The notes beneath the pieces were generated by a model that was not told the origin of the DNA, ran no database searches, and was given only the letters and a program-made list of their open reading frames with translations. The position numbers and the translations under genes are program-made. Shown in pieces: positions 12,897 through 26,030 of a DNA stretch of 64,000 nt; position 1 is the stretch's first letter; every line of letters begins with the position of its first letter. The stretch covers positions 11,235,783 through 11,299,782 of the forward strand of contig NC_051450.1 in NCBI RefSeq assembly GCF_001649575.2, given 5' to 3'. This stretch comes from Kryptolebias marmoratus. Its lineage: Eukaryota > Chordata > Actinopteri > Cyprinodontiformes > Rivulidae.

Positions 12897-13615
12897 TGCT
12901 GCCATGGAAACAGCTTTAGTCAAAGTTTATTGGCAGCCAGTTGTTGATGGCAAACATCCAGAATCCGCGAGCTTCCTGCTTGATGTGAGCGTTTTGTAGA
13001 GACAAAACTTCTCATAATAAAAATAGCATTCCTGAAGGAAGGAGGAAAACTTGTCTTATTTAATGAAACTCTTTAAATGTGTGTTTATGCTGCCATCGTT
13101 TCCAGGACTCCCATGTCAAAGGGATGTTGACCTTCCTGGTTAAATAGAGGCAAATCAAAAATGAGATGAGCATTTCAAAAGGAAACGCAGAGAGGGTTTT
13201 CACCTCTCTGAAGGGCCGAATATTAAAAAAGTTTCTCATAAAGTTGCAACAACAATGTTGATTCTTCTTGATTAAAAGTGATCAAAAAGTGCAGAAAGAC
13301 AGAAAAGTGTAACTCATGAGTGAATGGCTGAGATCTGTTGGGGCTTTCAGGCAGCTCTGCCTTAAAAAAAAAAAAGATTTCTGTGGTGAACCTCACCGCA
13401 TGAGCTCAGGATCTGCTGTGAGTTTCATGTCAGAACATTTTTGTACTTGATGAAACAAAGAAGTGCTACAATCACCTTCATAATACCAGAATGAACTCAA
13501 CAAAGGCTCCAAACCTACAGTACAGATAGCACTTTCTTTAATATCTTTCACATGAGTTTCAGTATTTCCGCCCCACCTTTTTTTATCCGTGCTCAGGTGT
13601 GAAAAAAACAACAAG

Positions 13616-16600
13616 ATGTCAGTGTGGCAGCAGGAGGCGTCGAGTTATTCCCCCTGCATCGAGATCGACTCCAGCTCCATGAGGACCAAAGACCGACTCG
13701 GCTCCGCGAGCTGGCTGAAGCAGGAGCAGGAGGACCTGCGCATCATCAAATGGGAGAGCTTCCAAACCGGAGCTCCAGCAGACGCCGTCCAGGACAACAC
13801 GCCCAGCAGCGCCATGTCTGGTGAGACCCCCACCTCCCCACCCCCTCAGTCTTCTCTGGTTATTAGACACCGTCTCAGATCAACGACGTCCAGCTGCGTT
13901 TATCACGTGGCCTCGATTCCTCTGCGGTTTAAACATTCTCGCCCGCTGGGATTTGTTTCCAGCTGCTTCAAATTTCGAGGCCCTGCCCCCGAGGGTGCTG
14001 CTGACCATCACCAAGCTGCAGTGCATGCTGGAGAGCAAGCAGGAGCGCATCACTGCTCTGGAGAAACAGGTGGAGGACCTGATGCAGGACCGCAAGTTCC
14101 TGCGCAGCCAGATCGAAAACCTCACAAGCAACCGCGCCGTGCCGGCGTTCGCCGCACCCAGCTTGGCAACCGAAGGTCAGGGACCGAACGCCGGGCTGGA
14201 AGCTTTTATTTACAGCGGCCATTGTTTTCTTCACGTGTTTGTCCTTGTGTTGTTTTTTTTTTGTTTTGTTTTTTTTACGCACGCAGCTCCCAAGTCGAGC
14301 AAGGTGCAGCATTCGGAGAACAAATCTCGAAAGAGAGAACGGGCTTCTTCTAGCTCCTCCACCAGCAGCGACACCGGCTCCGAGGGCTCCGACTTCTCGG
14401 AAGTGTCCGCCGCGTCAAGCGAGCACAGACGGAAGAAACACCACAAGGACAAGAAAAGATCGAAGAAAGGGAAGGACTACAGCAGGAAGAGAGGTAAGCA
14501 AAGAGAGGCGAGTTTGAGAACAGGCAGTACTTTATGGCGACATCATCCAAACCTTGTGTTGGATCCACGGACGAGTGGGAGGGGCACCAGTTTGGAGATA
14601 TTTTAAGAATAATAAAGTAAAGCACAATTTCAGAGCAACCAGCATGATGGTGTGCCTGCAACTCTTCTCAACACTAATATAAAACAAATAAACTGGTAAC
14701 ACTTTCAAAGAACCAACCTGTAGCTAATGATGAACAGGCAAACCCTTTTTCATAACCTCATCAAATGCTTCACCTGTGGTTAGTTTTGGTTTCCTGCTTA
14801 AGAGCGCTGCAGTTTTTGGGTTAAGTCACTCATTAACAGAGAAGGGTTGGAAAAGAAAGTTCAACAAACGGTTAGGTAATCATGAACAACCTACTTAACC
14901 ATAGGGGTGACAAAAGCTTTAACTGATGGTAAAATAATCCTGATCGAACAGGCAGAAAATCATGAACTGATGATGACGATGACTCACTTCACTATAGACG
15001 TCTCAAATGTTTAACTAGTTACTAGTTCATTGTTAAGTAAATGGTCACCTGACCATCAAATAAGCATTTCTTAAGAATGGTTCTCTTAAGCCGAAATGAG
15101 TAAAAGCCATGATCTAATCCCTAAAAACGAACTTGCCAATGAAAAAAAGTGTTCACTAGTTCATCATAAGGTAGTGAACCTTAAAATGAGCCTCTTAATG
15201 TAAAATGTGGAGTCCAGGAGTGAAAATCAATGTTTAACCATAAGAATAAAAGGTGTTCTCTTGTTCACCGTGAGATAATGATGATCTTATCATGAACTAA
15301 TCATGGGTCTCCAAAGCCAAAATGTGGAGCTCATGAGTAGAAAACCATTACCTCATCATGTATGAAGCATTCCCAAATTATAAGTTTGTCTGTCCACCAT
15401 TAGTTCATGCGCAGCACATGATTGAGTTATTACTAACAACGAAGCACATTTTTTGTGGCACGAAATCTTGCACGTTGTTATTTTCTCATTCCCTAACTGG
15501 GCATTCTGGTTCCAATATCAGCTCTCTTATGTTTTTATTTTATTTTATTTTTTTTTAGAAACGTAGCAATCCTGACCGTTGATCCACCATGTAGAGAGAG
15601 AGAGACAAAAAAAAGTTTGATTTGTGAGCGACCACACTAACTGATTACACAAATCTCTGACTCTGAGCATGTTCAGTGCTGCATTTTATATAAAAACAAA
15701 GTTTTATGATAGACGACGGCTCATTCTGAAATGACAGAAGTCATTTTGGACTCGTGTTTTAAGTTTTAATCTCACTAAATGGCCGAACTGACAGAAAATG
15801 ATGCTTGCAGTCAATTTAGAATATGAGCTTTTGGAAAATTATAGGCATTTATTTCTTTATATAATCAGAAAACTACTGCTATGTCAACTTTTTAGATTAT
15901 TCTGCCTCTTTCAAAACAAATATATAGTGTTATTAATTTAACAAAAATGCTGGAAGTGAGCGTAAAAACATCAGTTACTAAGATATATTTACTGATTGGA
16001 CTTTGTGTGATGATAATGCCTTTCAAACTGATGCTAGTACTGTTTGAAAACAGAGATTTTGCCTGAATCACTCATCAAACACAAGGAACTTTGAGCTTTT
16101 TTTTAAACACGTGAGAATCCTAATTGTCCTTAAAAATGAGCCTATGTAGGAACAAACAGACAAATATTGGGAAACATCAGCCGCTGCGGTCTGAAAAGTC
16201 ATCCTAATGAACGAGTGTCAACAAGCATAAACTGAGCGGGTGTGACTGTACAGGAGGAACCTGTAATCCCAACAAACTGATCCAAAACAAAACAACACAA
16301 AGGGAATAAACATCTAAACCAGTTTTAGTGACCACAGCTGTTTTAATGCAGATGAGCAACCCTGTTCTGAAATTACTTAAATGTTGTTAATTAGAAACGG
16401 TCTTTTAATTTCTGTAATGTTTTTTGTTTTTTTTTAAAAAGGAAATATATCAAGACAGCTGACAAGCGCACAGTCGACTCTTTCTCTGAGCATAATTGTT
16501 CTTTCCCATCAGCCACTGGCGTCCAGTACGTCATCCAGCGCTACAAGCAAGTCCTCTCAGCCTTCATCAAGAAGAAGAACATGAGCGAAGCCTTCCGCCA

Positions 16601-16892
16601 CCTCGGAATCGACAGGAACACCATCGCCAACACGGCGTCGATCGCAGAGCTCCACCTAGCCGACAAAGACATGGTGCCCTTGGTGGGCACGTTTCGCCAA
16701 GGAGAGGAGACTCTGGTGAACTACGCCCAGCGGTGCACCATGGTCATCGACAGCGACGCTGAGCTGGCCAGAAAGATCGACCAGATGAAGGCCAACGGCG
16801 AGCTCCTGCCCATCTCAGGGAAAAGACCGAGGTTGTTGCATTCTCACATTCAGGCACTGGGTGGCGCTACAGAGAGCATTTTAATAGGTTGA
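13616..16892 (+). CDS. CCDC106-family coiled-coil nuclear protein (complete, four coding exons)
   Basis: Exons 13616-13820, 13963-14175, 14287-14493 and 16513-16892 all have AG/GT borders, and the three introns are in phase 1. They sum to 1005 nt (334 aa plus TGA). Exon 1 gives an acidic, Ser-rich N-terminus. Exon 2 gives a heptad-rich coiled coil (LESKQERITALEKQVEDLMQ). Exon 3 gives a Ser/acidic run, then a dense Lys/Arg tract (HRRKKHHKDKKRSKKGK) that looks like a nuclear localisation signal. Exon 4 carries the family's conserved C-terminal domain (YKQVLSAF, then MSEAFRHLGIDRNTIANTASIAEL, shown here in parts: RHLGIDRNTI, IAEL). This order matches human CCDC106, a nuclear protein reported to bind p53. 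Fish carry many CCDC106-like genes, so a one-to-one symbol is not justified. Residues after GKRPR extend past the usual family end and could reflect a missed final splice. Possible ATTAAA poly(A) signals lie at 17396 and 17430. Confidence 0.82.
14690..15420. repeat. Degenerate interspersed repeat in the third coding intron
   Basis: Starts with GGTAACACTTTC and continues as a patchwork of variants of TCATGAACTA, GTTCATCATAAG, TTAACCAT and AAAATGTGGAG. The opening and these recurring words are typical of a common fish nonautonomous repeat. Edges are approximate. The rest of the 2-kb intron shows no gene. Confidence 0.5.
15690..15760. mobile_element. Fragment related to the dispersed inverted-repeat element
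   Basis: The stretch around ATGATAGACGACGGCTCATT, followed by GAAATGACAGAAGTCATTTT, resembles the middle of the element copies at about 19117 and 28950. Weak and short. Confidence 0.35.
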
Positions 16893-18954
16893 CGATTTAT
16901 TGGCTTTGGGAACAGGTGGGACATGAGGCCTTTGCAAAACAAAACAAACAAAAAAAAGTTTTCTTTCACTTCTTCTGTTTTATGTAGCATTTATTTAATT
17001 ATAGTTCATGTCTCAAAGGGACCAGATGTGTTTAAGGACTATGGTACATTTTTATAATAATTAATAATGTTTATTTTCTTCTTCTTTGTTGTTTGTAATG
17101 TTTGTAGCATGTAACCAGGTTGTATTTGACCATTTTGTACGTTTGCAGTAACAGAAAGGTCCAGAAGATGGCAGTGTTGACATGACAGATCATTCTTACA
17201 AATCACTTCTTGTCATTTATTTTAAAATGGTGGTTAAACCATTCCTTTTTCCAATCATTCAGTTTTTATTTGAGGTGTTTAAACTCTTTGTTAAAACACT
17301 TTCTCATGTGATTCATTCGCTGTAAGTCAACAAAACGTCTAACTTGTTCGTAAACAGATTTTGTTTTATTTCTATTCAAGACAGTTTATAAGTCTATTAA
17401 ACAGAAACCCTTTCAGACAGTGAAAAGCTATTAAAGCTGCTGAAATGAGATGAATAGCAGCCAGCTGCAGCTGAGTGTTACAGCGGGCTGTTTTTAAATT
17501 CTTGAGGAGTGCGCGGACAGCTCGGTGACGCATCCTTCGCTAATGGTGTCACAGCAAAGTGTTGCCATTGCTTTTCCTGCTGTTTGCTTTTCACCCGGGA
17601 GTGACAAATTACTCGTGCAAAGCCATTACGAGGGCTGCACCCGCTCTGTTTATCTTTTCACGAGGCCTCTGTCACTGTCACTCCTCTTCACGTCCGCTTA
17701 TCTTCCGCTTGCATCCCGATCTTAAGCCTCCGCCGTCCTCCGTTATGAACTCATTCAGTCGTTTCTTATTACAGATTGTTCTTCGAGTCCCCCCCTTTTT
17801 TTTGTGATGTCTGTAAAAGCTGGTCAAGAGGTCCAAAACATTTTGTGCCAGTTAAAGGCGTCTGTGAGGGAAATGAAGCTGCTGTCAGCCTGTTCCCAGC
17901 CGGAGGGGACAGGCGCATGCTGGTCTGCTCAGCAGCGTGAAGTTAGGAATACAAAAAGAAAGGGTGTATCTCTCCTCCAGCATTCTCCCATTTTCCACCT
18001 CCCGAGGCATGCAGACGTCACTTCTGCCCCCCTTGTCAGCGCCACGACACTCACCAGTTCCCTTTAAATCCTGAAATGGATTGGAGGTAGAAGATTGTAG
18101 CCTCAGCTGCAAGTTTAGCTGCAAATACTCAAAGGTATAAGAGTGAATTTGGGGGTTAATGACTCGGGGTGATGGAGCTGAAAGCTGACGGAGACGAGGA
18201 CGAGGGCCTAATCGAGCCTGAAGCGGTCCCCGCTCCTCCCCCGGCTCTTTGACTTGCTGCTGTGTGAGGCCAGCTGGGACTCCATTTTGTGCCTTTTTTT
18301 TTTTTTTTTTGGCTGCAGGTACCACGTCACTGCTCAGGCTCCAATTGGTACAAAGATTTAACCCCCCCACCAGCAGCCTCCCACCTTCTCCCTCCTCCTT
18401 CCTGTCCACCTTTGTTGCTCCTGACCTTGACAAAAAGAGCATCTGGATGTTCTCGCAGAGAGTAGCTTGTAATAACCAGCAATCACGGACTTAATGGTGC
18501 AAGTAAAATGCGTCTGAACTGGTGAATTCAGACCGGCCAGGGTTGTGTTTTGTTATGCTGGGCTGGTTGTGCTGAACCTGCTGGATAATAAATGTAGCCG
18601 ACCTATTATGTAAAGGATTACGTGGCTTGTAATGGAGCAAAAGAGCTCAGACTGGTGAAAATGGAGCTTTAAGAACAATAAGCATAATTAGAGTAAGTGA
18701 GATTATAGTTTGATGTTGCGTAACAGCTCATAACAGCCTTGGTTTGGGCCTGTTCGTGAAAAGATAAAAGTACTGAATGCTTTTTCTATCATGTGGAAGT
18801 AAGAACATTTTTAATTCTTTGTTCAAAATTATTATTTTTTTACTTGTTTTCCTTTTAAAATAGATGAACAGTCAACACAAAAAGGCAGGAAAAAGAAGAG
18901 CAAAGGCTTTAAAGTGAATGTGAGCAACGTGCAAAAACCAAGAGACTACTAATA

Positions 18955-19490
18955 AAAAAGATGCTAGATGCTGCTGCTAGCTGCGCTTGCATATAACCAC
19001 AGAATCCTGCCTAAATAATTGTGCAATGTGAAACTGGAAGTGATGTAAAGGTTTATAGGACGGCCGTCACATAAACTACTGTAAAATCTTTGAGAAAGAG
19101 TTGTTTTGAAATGGCAGAAATCCACTTTGGTCTCGGCCCCACTCGGACTAGCCATTAGCTTGTCAGTCTGGTCAAAATTAAACTACACTTTTCCCAAATA
19201 GTTAAAAGAAGTCGGTTAATAATTCTTTGTCAGCGTAAATTTTGTTTCTATAGGCTGTTTAAAAGCAACAAGGCTGACCAAAGGGCCTCACAAGATCAAA
19301 CATCGATAAAATAAAATGAATAAAATCCAACATATACATAAAAAATGAAAAACGACAACAGAGAAGGTATGAAGGGACAACATAAAAGGTGAGTTTTCCT
19401 ACAGGATTTAAAAACTGTATAGACTATATATTTTTCAACCTTTTCACTGAACCCCACTTCAATAGATCTGAACTGGCTGTTTTCAGCTAA
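18955..19490 (+). mobile_element. Dispersed inverted-repeat (MITE-like) element, copy A
   Basis: The body contains GCTGCTGCTAGCTGCGC near 18970 and ATCCACTTTGGTCTCGGCC near 19120, then TAGCCATTAGCTTGTCAG and TCAAAATTAAACTACA. The right end at about 19410-19480 reads ACCCCACTTCAATAGATCTG. These blocks recur in the same order in copies at 26030 and 28570. There is no open frame for a transposase. Confidence 0.6.
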
Positions 19491-20764
19491 CCAAATGGCT
19501 GCTGGGGAGAAGAAGAAGAAGAAAAAAATCATCACACCATTACTGTTACACAATCAGTGCTCGAGGTTCTTGTTGTGCATTAGAATAACCAGGATGGGCT
19601 TCAGCACCCTGGATAGCGACTTATCAGAGCAGTCAAAAGCTGTCCTTCTCACCAAGCAATCATAAATTCTGCCTCCAAGTTTCGCCGGATCATTGTTGAC
19701 AGGAGGGCAGCGTTTGTGTGATCCACCGTCTAACTAGTTGTGGTGGGAGGCACTAGAGGACAGTGTTGTATTCAGGACGCACTGCTCATGCAGATACACC
19801 TCCATCATTGTTTGCCACATGATATTTTTATGGGTTAACGGTACATCGCTGTTGGGTTGCATGAGTGTTTGTAAGACCATTTGCCATTTCAGTTCTTCTT
19901 CACATATGTCCCCCCCCATTTAAGTGGCTTTTTAAATCCAGCCAGGGAGCAGTCATTAATGACATTTCCTATTGCAATTATATGGTGAAAAAAAAAGCAA
20001 CAACGCTAATCTCAAATCACAACCTGCTGACGATTAGAGCCTTTTTTCACCAGCGCAGCTCGATCAACAAGTCTCGAGGCATTGCTTGTGTGCTCTCCAT
20101 CTGGTTGTCACTGATAAGAACTTACTGCAGGCTGCAGGATAATAGTGTTGCAAGCTTAAAAGCACAGGAAAGGGGGGAGGCTGATGCATTCTGGGAGGAT
20201 CCAGCAACCCCATGCAGAAAACCTTACCCCCCCTCCTGTCTCTGAGCATATTTGGGGGAAAAAAAAAAACAAAAAAACAGCCCCTTGGATGTAGTGGATG
20301 TAGTGGGGGTGGGTGGGGACGTCATGCTGCCAAAGACACAATTTGCGATGAATGGGGAAAAACAAAATGGCTGCACACAATTTAGGAGTCAGCATGTTTA
20401 CAACACAAAACGTAAATAATGTAGCTGAGCCACAAAGCCAAAAATTACCTATTTTTTATTGTGTTTAGTCGAAAATGTGTTAATATTGTATACAGGCTCT
20501 ATTCTCCACAACTAAAGGCAGTTGGTGGTTGTGTTTTTTTGATTTGCCCCCCCCAGGAATCCTCTAACACATCCTCACCAGAGATAAAATATCAAAAGAT
20601 GATTTATGGAGGTTTGCTGCAAGCTTCACCAGTTTTGTTTCTGATATCTACACAACAGCACACTGTGTGTGTTTTGTACGAGTGGTGCAGATAACAGCAG
20701 GGATTATGTTGTGAATTTAAATTCCGACACAAAGCCGAAGAAGATATGAAACTACTTTTATATT

Positions 20765-20765
<1 letters not shown>

Positions 20766-20828
<63 letters not shown>
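20766..20828. repeat. Compound (TC)n(TA)n microsatellite
   Basis: About 12 copies of TC run directly into about 20 copies of TA. Confidence 0.97.
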
Positions 20829-20833
<5 letters not shown>

Positions 20834-21889
20834 GGCCTCTTACTTTTGCCCCGAAAATAAACTGTAGACTCACGTGAGAAGATGACGGGGTGTGTGTGTG
20901 TTTGACGCAGACAAACACGCAAAATGACGGCATGAAGTAACCTCAACTCCACCCTCCAATCCTGTTGGTTGCTTGTCCGGTGACGCGGGACATCTTTGGC
21001 ACCAAGACAACTGATTGCAGCCTTTTCTGACAGTGAAGGCATCACAGTGTGTTTCAGGATATTCGCTGGCAGCTTTGGTTTGTCTCCTGATGCTCGACCC
21101 AATGGATCCTCAGGGCTAATGTATGAAACCGTCACTACTGACACATTACACAGAAACACAGATAGATGGGTGACTTGGATGCACAGGGCATGCTTTAACT
21201 GGAGCATGGAGAGGTGAGAACTCATGCTCTGGAAAGAAATGTTGATTGCATCTCTCAGGAACAGACGGTTTTGCCCATGGTGCATGCTCCTACTTGTTTA
21301 AATGTCACTGATAGATTAGGAGAATCTGCACTTGACCTCTACTGCCATAATGGAAATGGAGCTTGAGATTTCTGGAGGACGTTCAGAGCTTTTCTCAACT
21401 CGCCCTTTTTTTCTTTTTTTTTCAGACGCAAAAACAAACAAAACTGATCTCCTGTTTGGACGTGCTAAATAAGCCACGCTTTTATCAGAATTTAAGTGAA
21501 TGCGAAAAGCACAAGCTCTCAGAGATGCACCTGAATACTAAAAAGCAAAAGAGAGCTCTCGTGTCCTCCAGTGAAGAGGACCGACTGTTTGGATGATGAG
21601 TCACTGCTGGGACCGTTCAGGTTCAGGTCGTGAAGTCTTGTACTTATGTAAGGACGGGGAATGGATGGAAATGTTTGTTGTTCGCACTGGGCTTTTTATA
21701 TCTATTGTAGAGGATTGTCATTACCCACGATAGTAACTTAGCTCTGGCCATAGCACTGTTGGTCAGTCAGCAGATATATTCATTTGCCTTTATGTCAAGT
21801 ACAAATAAAATTTGTTTATGACAAAATATTAGACCCTTCCTGAAGGATTAATATTGCTACCAGGATATCTAATGAGAAGCTGACGGTGA

Positions 21890-22015
21890 TGTAAAGGTCT
21901 ACAAAATAACCTTTTAATAAACTGCTAAGAAGTTTTTAATTTTAAGTTTTTTAAGATATTATTCATCCATAATGTTTGTACAGAACCTCACTTCAGAAGA
22001 TCTGAAGTACATTTT
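21890..22015 (+). mobile_element. Dispersed inverted-repeat element, copy B (right end only)
   Basis: CAGAACCTCACTTCAGAAGA at about 21981-22000 matches the right terminal motif of the family (compare 26360-26395 and the inverted left arm at 28575-28625). Confidence 0.5.
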
Positions 22016-23426
22016 AAGTGGTTTCAACATTGTCTTGTTTACATTGAAATCTGTGAACACATTAGTGGAACTGTCCCTTAAGGATGACATTATTAATAGT
22101 TTAGTGTGTGGAGTAGAAGCTGACTCAGATATGATTAGCTCAGAGCGTGCGGTCTACAACTGGCCTCGTCTTAAAATGTGTGAACTTTAAATAGAGTGAC
22201 TGATCCTTCAGCGATCTGTCTCGTTACTTCTGGAACCAGCTTCCAGTTTTGATTTGGGAGTCAGTCACCCTCACTGCTTCCAAAACATCCTTTTTTTAAG
22301 AGCTCCAGTGTCCCATCTCTGCAGGTCTGCTGCTTTGAAGGGTATCCCATCGAACACGTCTCGCACCGTGGATAGGCACTGCTTTAATTCCATATTATCT
22401 TATATGTGTTGCATTTTTCCCCCTCGAGGCGTGTTTGCTTACAAATAACCAACTAGAAGCTTCATATGACAACTGACTGAGAATACTAGCTGTGCACCAG
22501 CAGTAAAGTGGGCCAGAATAAGCACATTAATGCAACAGTGAAGAAGGTCGTCAGGGCAAATGAAGAAAGGAGGGCCAGAACGGAGCATAATGTTGTGGCA
22601 ATAATAGCCTAATGATCTTTCTATCAACTGCACATTCCCAGTTCTCATTTCCTTGGCTCATGACATCCTATATAGGACAGCTGGGGAAGTCACGGACCAC
22701 TGCTTTGCCACAATAGCAGCCAGTCATTGACGCAAGTCACGGCCTCGTCGCTTATTCACACCACGTACCTTCGGACACAAAAGCCCCATCAGTGGCCTTA
22801 TTCAATCAGTCTCCACAGACGAAGTCAGCTCGGGTGCTGCAGATCCAGCCGTCCGCCGATCTGCATCAACAATCTGAGCAGGGCCTCCTTAAATCTCCTT
22901 GAAGTGATCTCTGATTTCAGCTGATTGTGTGGGACGCACTGCCAACGCGCCACTCGCTGCTTTCAAGTGTGGCCACGTGTTTCGTGAAGCAAACAAAAGG
23001 ACAATGTTTCACCGTTCGAACATACCGTTTCAGCAGCAGTGAGCATAATAAGACGATAAGGAGAGGCGTTGATGTTGCCTTTGTGGGACTGCAGTACGGA
23101 AGTGTTGGGATGTGGTAATGAATCCTCATGGAAGTCAAAACCTGGAATTAACCTTGTAATAATGAGGCAGGATGCAGCAGGAACAATACCAGGCTGATAT
23201 TGATTTGCCACCAACAAAGAGTGTGGTCAGTGCCTTTATCAATCAATCAATCGGTCAGCCTTAATAAACTGTGTTGTGTCCTTCAGAGCAGTCTGTTACC
23301 ACTGGATTAAAATATTCTCAGAAATGTTCAAATAGGCAGAAAAATGCATGTCCTGTGTGTTTGACAATAAAATGCTGAAAAATTCTGCCTGAAGCCACAA
23401 AACCATAATCCAAAGATGTCAAGATC

Positions 23427-23648
23427 AAAGGATTAGTCCGGTGATTTTTGAGGTGATGTTTTTTCAAATAGTAGACATAGACGTAGATCGCAGATTATGA
23501 AGGAAAGAACCAGTCCTGCAGGGTGGGCTAGCTAAACCAAGGCCCGTTTTACGGGGCCCTCTATGACGGATGTCACAGCTGATAAGGTACTGACTATCGA
23601 TAACAGTTTGACAGAGTGCCACTTCAAAAATCACCAGACTATCCCTTT
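23427..23648. mobile_element. 222-bp MITE with terminal inverted repeats
   Basis: The first bases, AAAGGATTAGTCCGGTGATT, are a close inverted match of the last bases (AATCACCAGACTATCCCTTT); similarity continues for about 30 bp. The right flank begins TTTAAC, compatible with a TTAA-type target site, but the left flank (GATC) has decayed. A second copy of the left end starts near 36767. Confidence 0.75.
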
Positions 23649-25977
23649 AACAACGCAGAGTTCAGTGAGTGGGCCTGAGGAGACAAAGCTGACCGACTTG
23701 CCTCTCAATCCAGTGCCACTTCATTTTCAACAACATAATTGTGCTCAGCCCGTTTTCTGCTCTGAATCTCAACACATTTCACAGTTTATCTGTCAGGAGA
23801 GCTGGGCTGAAAAAATGTCTGACAGCAACTTCTTTCATTTCAGGTAAGACACTTTGTTTATTCAGTTGCACCTAATTTAACCCTATATTTAAGTGCTGAC
23901 GTCAGTGATTGGGTTTGGGGCCCTAATAGGTAGTTTGAAATGCGTATTTCAGCATTTATAAACTTTTTTTTTACAATATGCAAACCATCAGTTTCCAAAA
24001 CAGCTACTGAAGTCAGTGCAAATAGACATTTTTTTTTTTTTTTTAGGTTTAACACTCTAAAATACATCATAATCAACACTGAATAAATATATTTTTTAAT
24101 TCCAGTAAGATATGATGTCAGATTTGCCTTTGCGGTTGTTAAAACTGAAACTAGAAGATCTGCAGGAGGATTATTGAATCATGTTACCGTCATGTGTGTG
24201 TGTCACAAGATGTGACAGCTTAGTGCAGCATCAGTCAGGGAGGATGATTCTTCATCGTGTTGAGAGCTGAGAGCGCAGCAGAGCAGTATGTAGGTTACCT
24301 GACAGCGAATTAAGCTCATTAGGTGCTTATGTAACATGTCACATTTCAGACTGCATCTAATATGTCATATTTTCATATGTGGCGTTTAATAAAGACTTTA
24401 GTTAAGACGCTTTAGCACAACCTAAAACAAACTCCTTGATTTTCATGTTGACCAAAATGGCTTCAGTAAATGTAATAATCTTTTGCCTGGAATGTCTTTT
24501 TATGTGTTTCTTTATATATTTGCAGGATTGAATTTAATCTTTGTAGCTTGATAAACCTTTGTCAGGTTCTTTGACACACAGTCACAACTGCAGAGCCGCA
24601 GACTGATGAAGATATTTAACCATCTTTGACATCTAATAGTACGTTTTTTTAAAGTCAGGGGTTTCAGATATTAATGCTGACAAGGTTTTAGAGAGTAGAA
24701 TAGTTACAAATTGTACCATTTTCCAGTCACAGCCCGATAACTAAGAGTGTAGAGGGTCCTTTATTCCTTGGTGCTTTTGCGGGCCAACAGAGACTGCTAG
24801 GTTGACAAAGCAAGTACTAATGGCATAAACCAAAAGTGAAAAATGTCCAAATATTGCTTTTTTGGGTCACACAGACAATGCTTTCAGATTTTTTGGCCTT
24901 AGACATCCAAGGTCTGGAAAAAAAACTGATCAAGACCAGAAGACAGGGTGGTTCAAAACATTTACACAGTGCTGTGGGGTTTCAGGTGTTTTAATATATA
25001 TTTGTCTGTTTCAAAGATAAACATGGAATAACGAGGTCAGTAGAAATATGATTTCTTTCCAGCTCTAATCAAGTTATTTTGGTGCTTTGTCCTTAACAGA
25101 TTTAGTGCCAAAATTAAACTAAATTATACATTAAATTTCTCTTTTAAAACTGTTACACATTACTCAGAAAACACTGAATTTGGGTTTTCCTGAGTAAAAA
25201 AATAGGAAAGGGTTAAATAGTAAAGTGGGGGTGGGGATAGTCTGTACACCAGTATGGACTTTTGTCTGCTCTAATCAGAGCGCTATAATAGCCATTAGTG
25301 CATCTCTATCCTTGGTTTTAGTCCAGCTTTCATGAGCCATTTGTAAAGCAGCAGAGCAGGAAATGAGTTTGGAGCGCTGCAGTCACCAGAGCCTGCAGGG
25401 TGAGCCTGAAGGAGTCGCACTTTAGGTGGTCCCTCCCAGGCAGACAGTAGTGGGGTCATCAGTGGAGGCGGGGCTGGAAGATCAGAACAAGGATCCCCAA
25501 AGTGTTGGTAATGGATAAAGACATCATCATTCTTTAGATTTATTACCTTAGAAACACAGGTGCACTGCAGTGAAATGATAGAAGAGGGTACATCCTGGGC
25601 TCATCTCCTGTAAGGATTGCATGCAACCCTTTAAAATCACTGTTTTGTTTGCCGGCTAGATTTGTTAAATCTCGTTGGTTTTGGTCCTTTTTTGTAAACT
25701 CTTTCCACTTTTTAACCATGAACAATTTAGCCAAAACATTTCCTGCTATATGTTGTTCTCTCATGCTGCAAAGTGCTAACTTTAGCTTTCTAAAACTACA
25801 ACACAAAGAAACACAACAGCTTTTCTCGTCCAAAGGGAAAAGTTCAGATATAGCCATAAAAGATGACCATAAATTAAATGTTGTCTTTAAAAAGCTTTTT
25901 TTTCCCCAAACAAAGTATTGCTAACTTGTACAGTAAAAAAATATCATAAACTTTCATGGTTAGCCTTAAAGAAATTG

Positions 25978-26005
25978 TTTATTTATTTATTTATTTATTT
26001 ATTTT
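25978..26005. repeat. (TTTA)n microsatellite
   Basis: About seven copies of the tetranucleotide, directly beside inverted-repeat element copy C. Confidence 0.9.
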
Positions 26006-26030
26006 AAGTGAGAAAAGTATTAAATATTGA

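Noticed and set aside
17885..18442. 185-residue minus-strand open frame
   Set aside because: It contains a poly-lysine run from a poly(T) tract and low-complexity stretches, with no family similarity; likely noncoding.
20604..21285. Minus-strand frames with long Ile-Tyr and Arg-Glu repeats
   Set aside because: They are direct translations of the TC/TA microsatellite.
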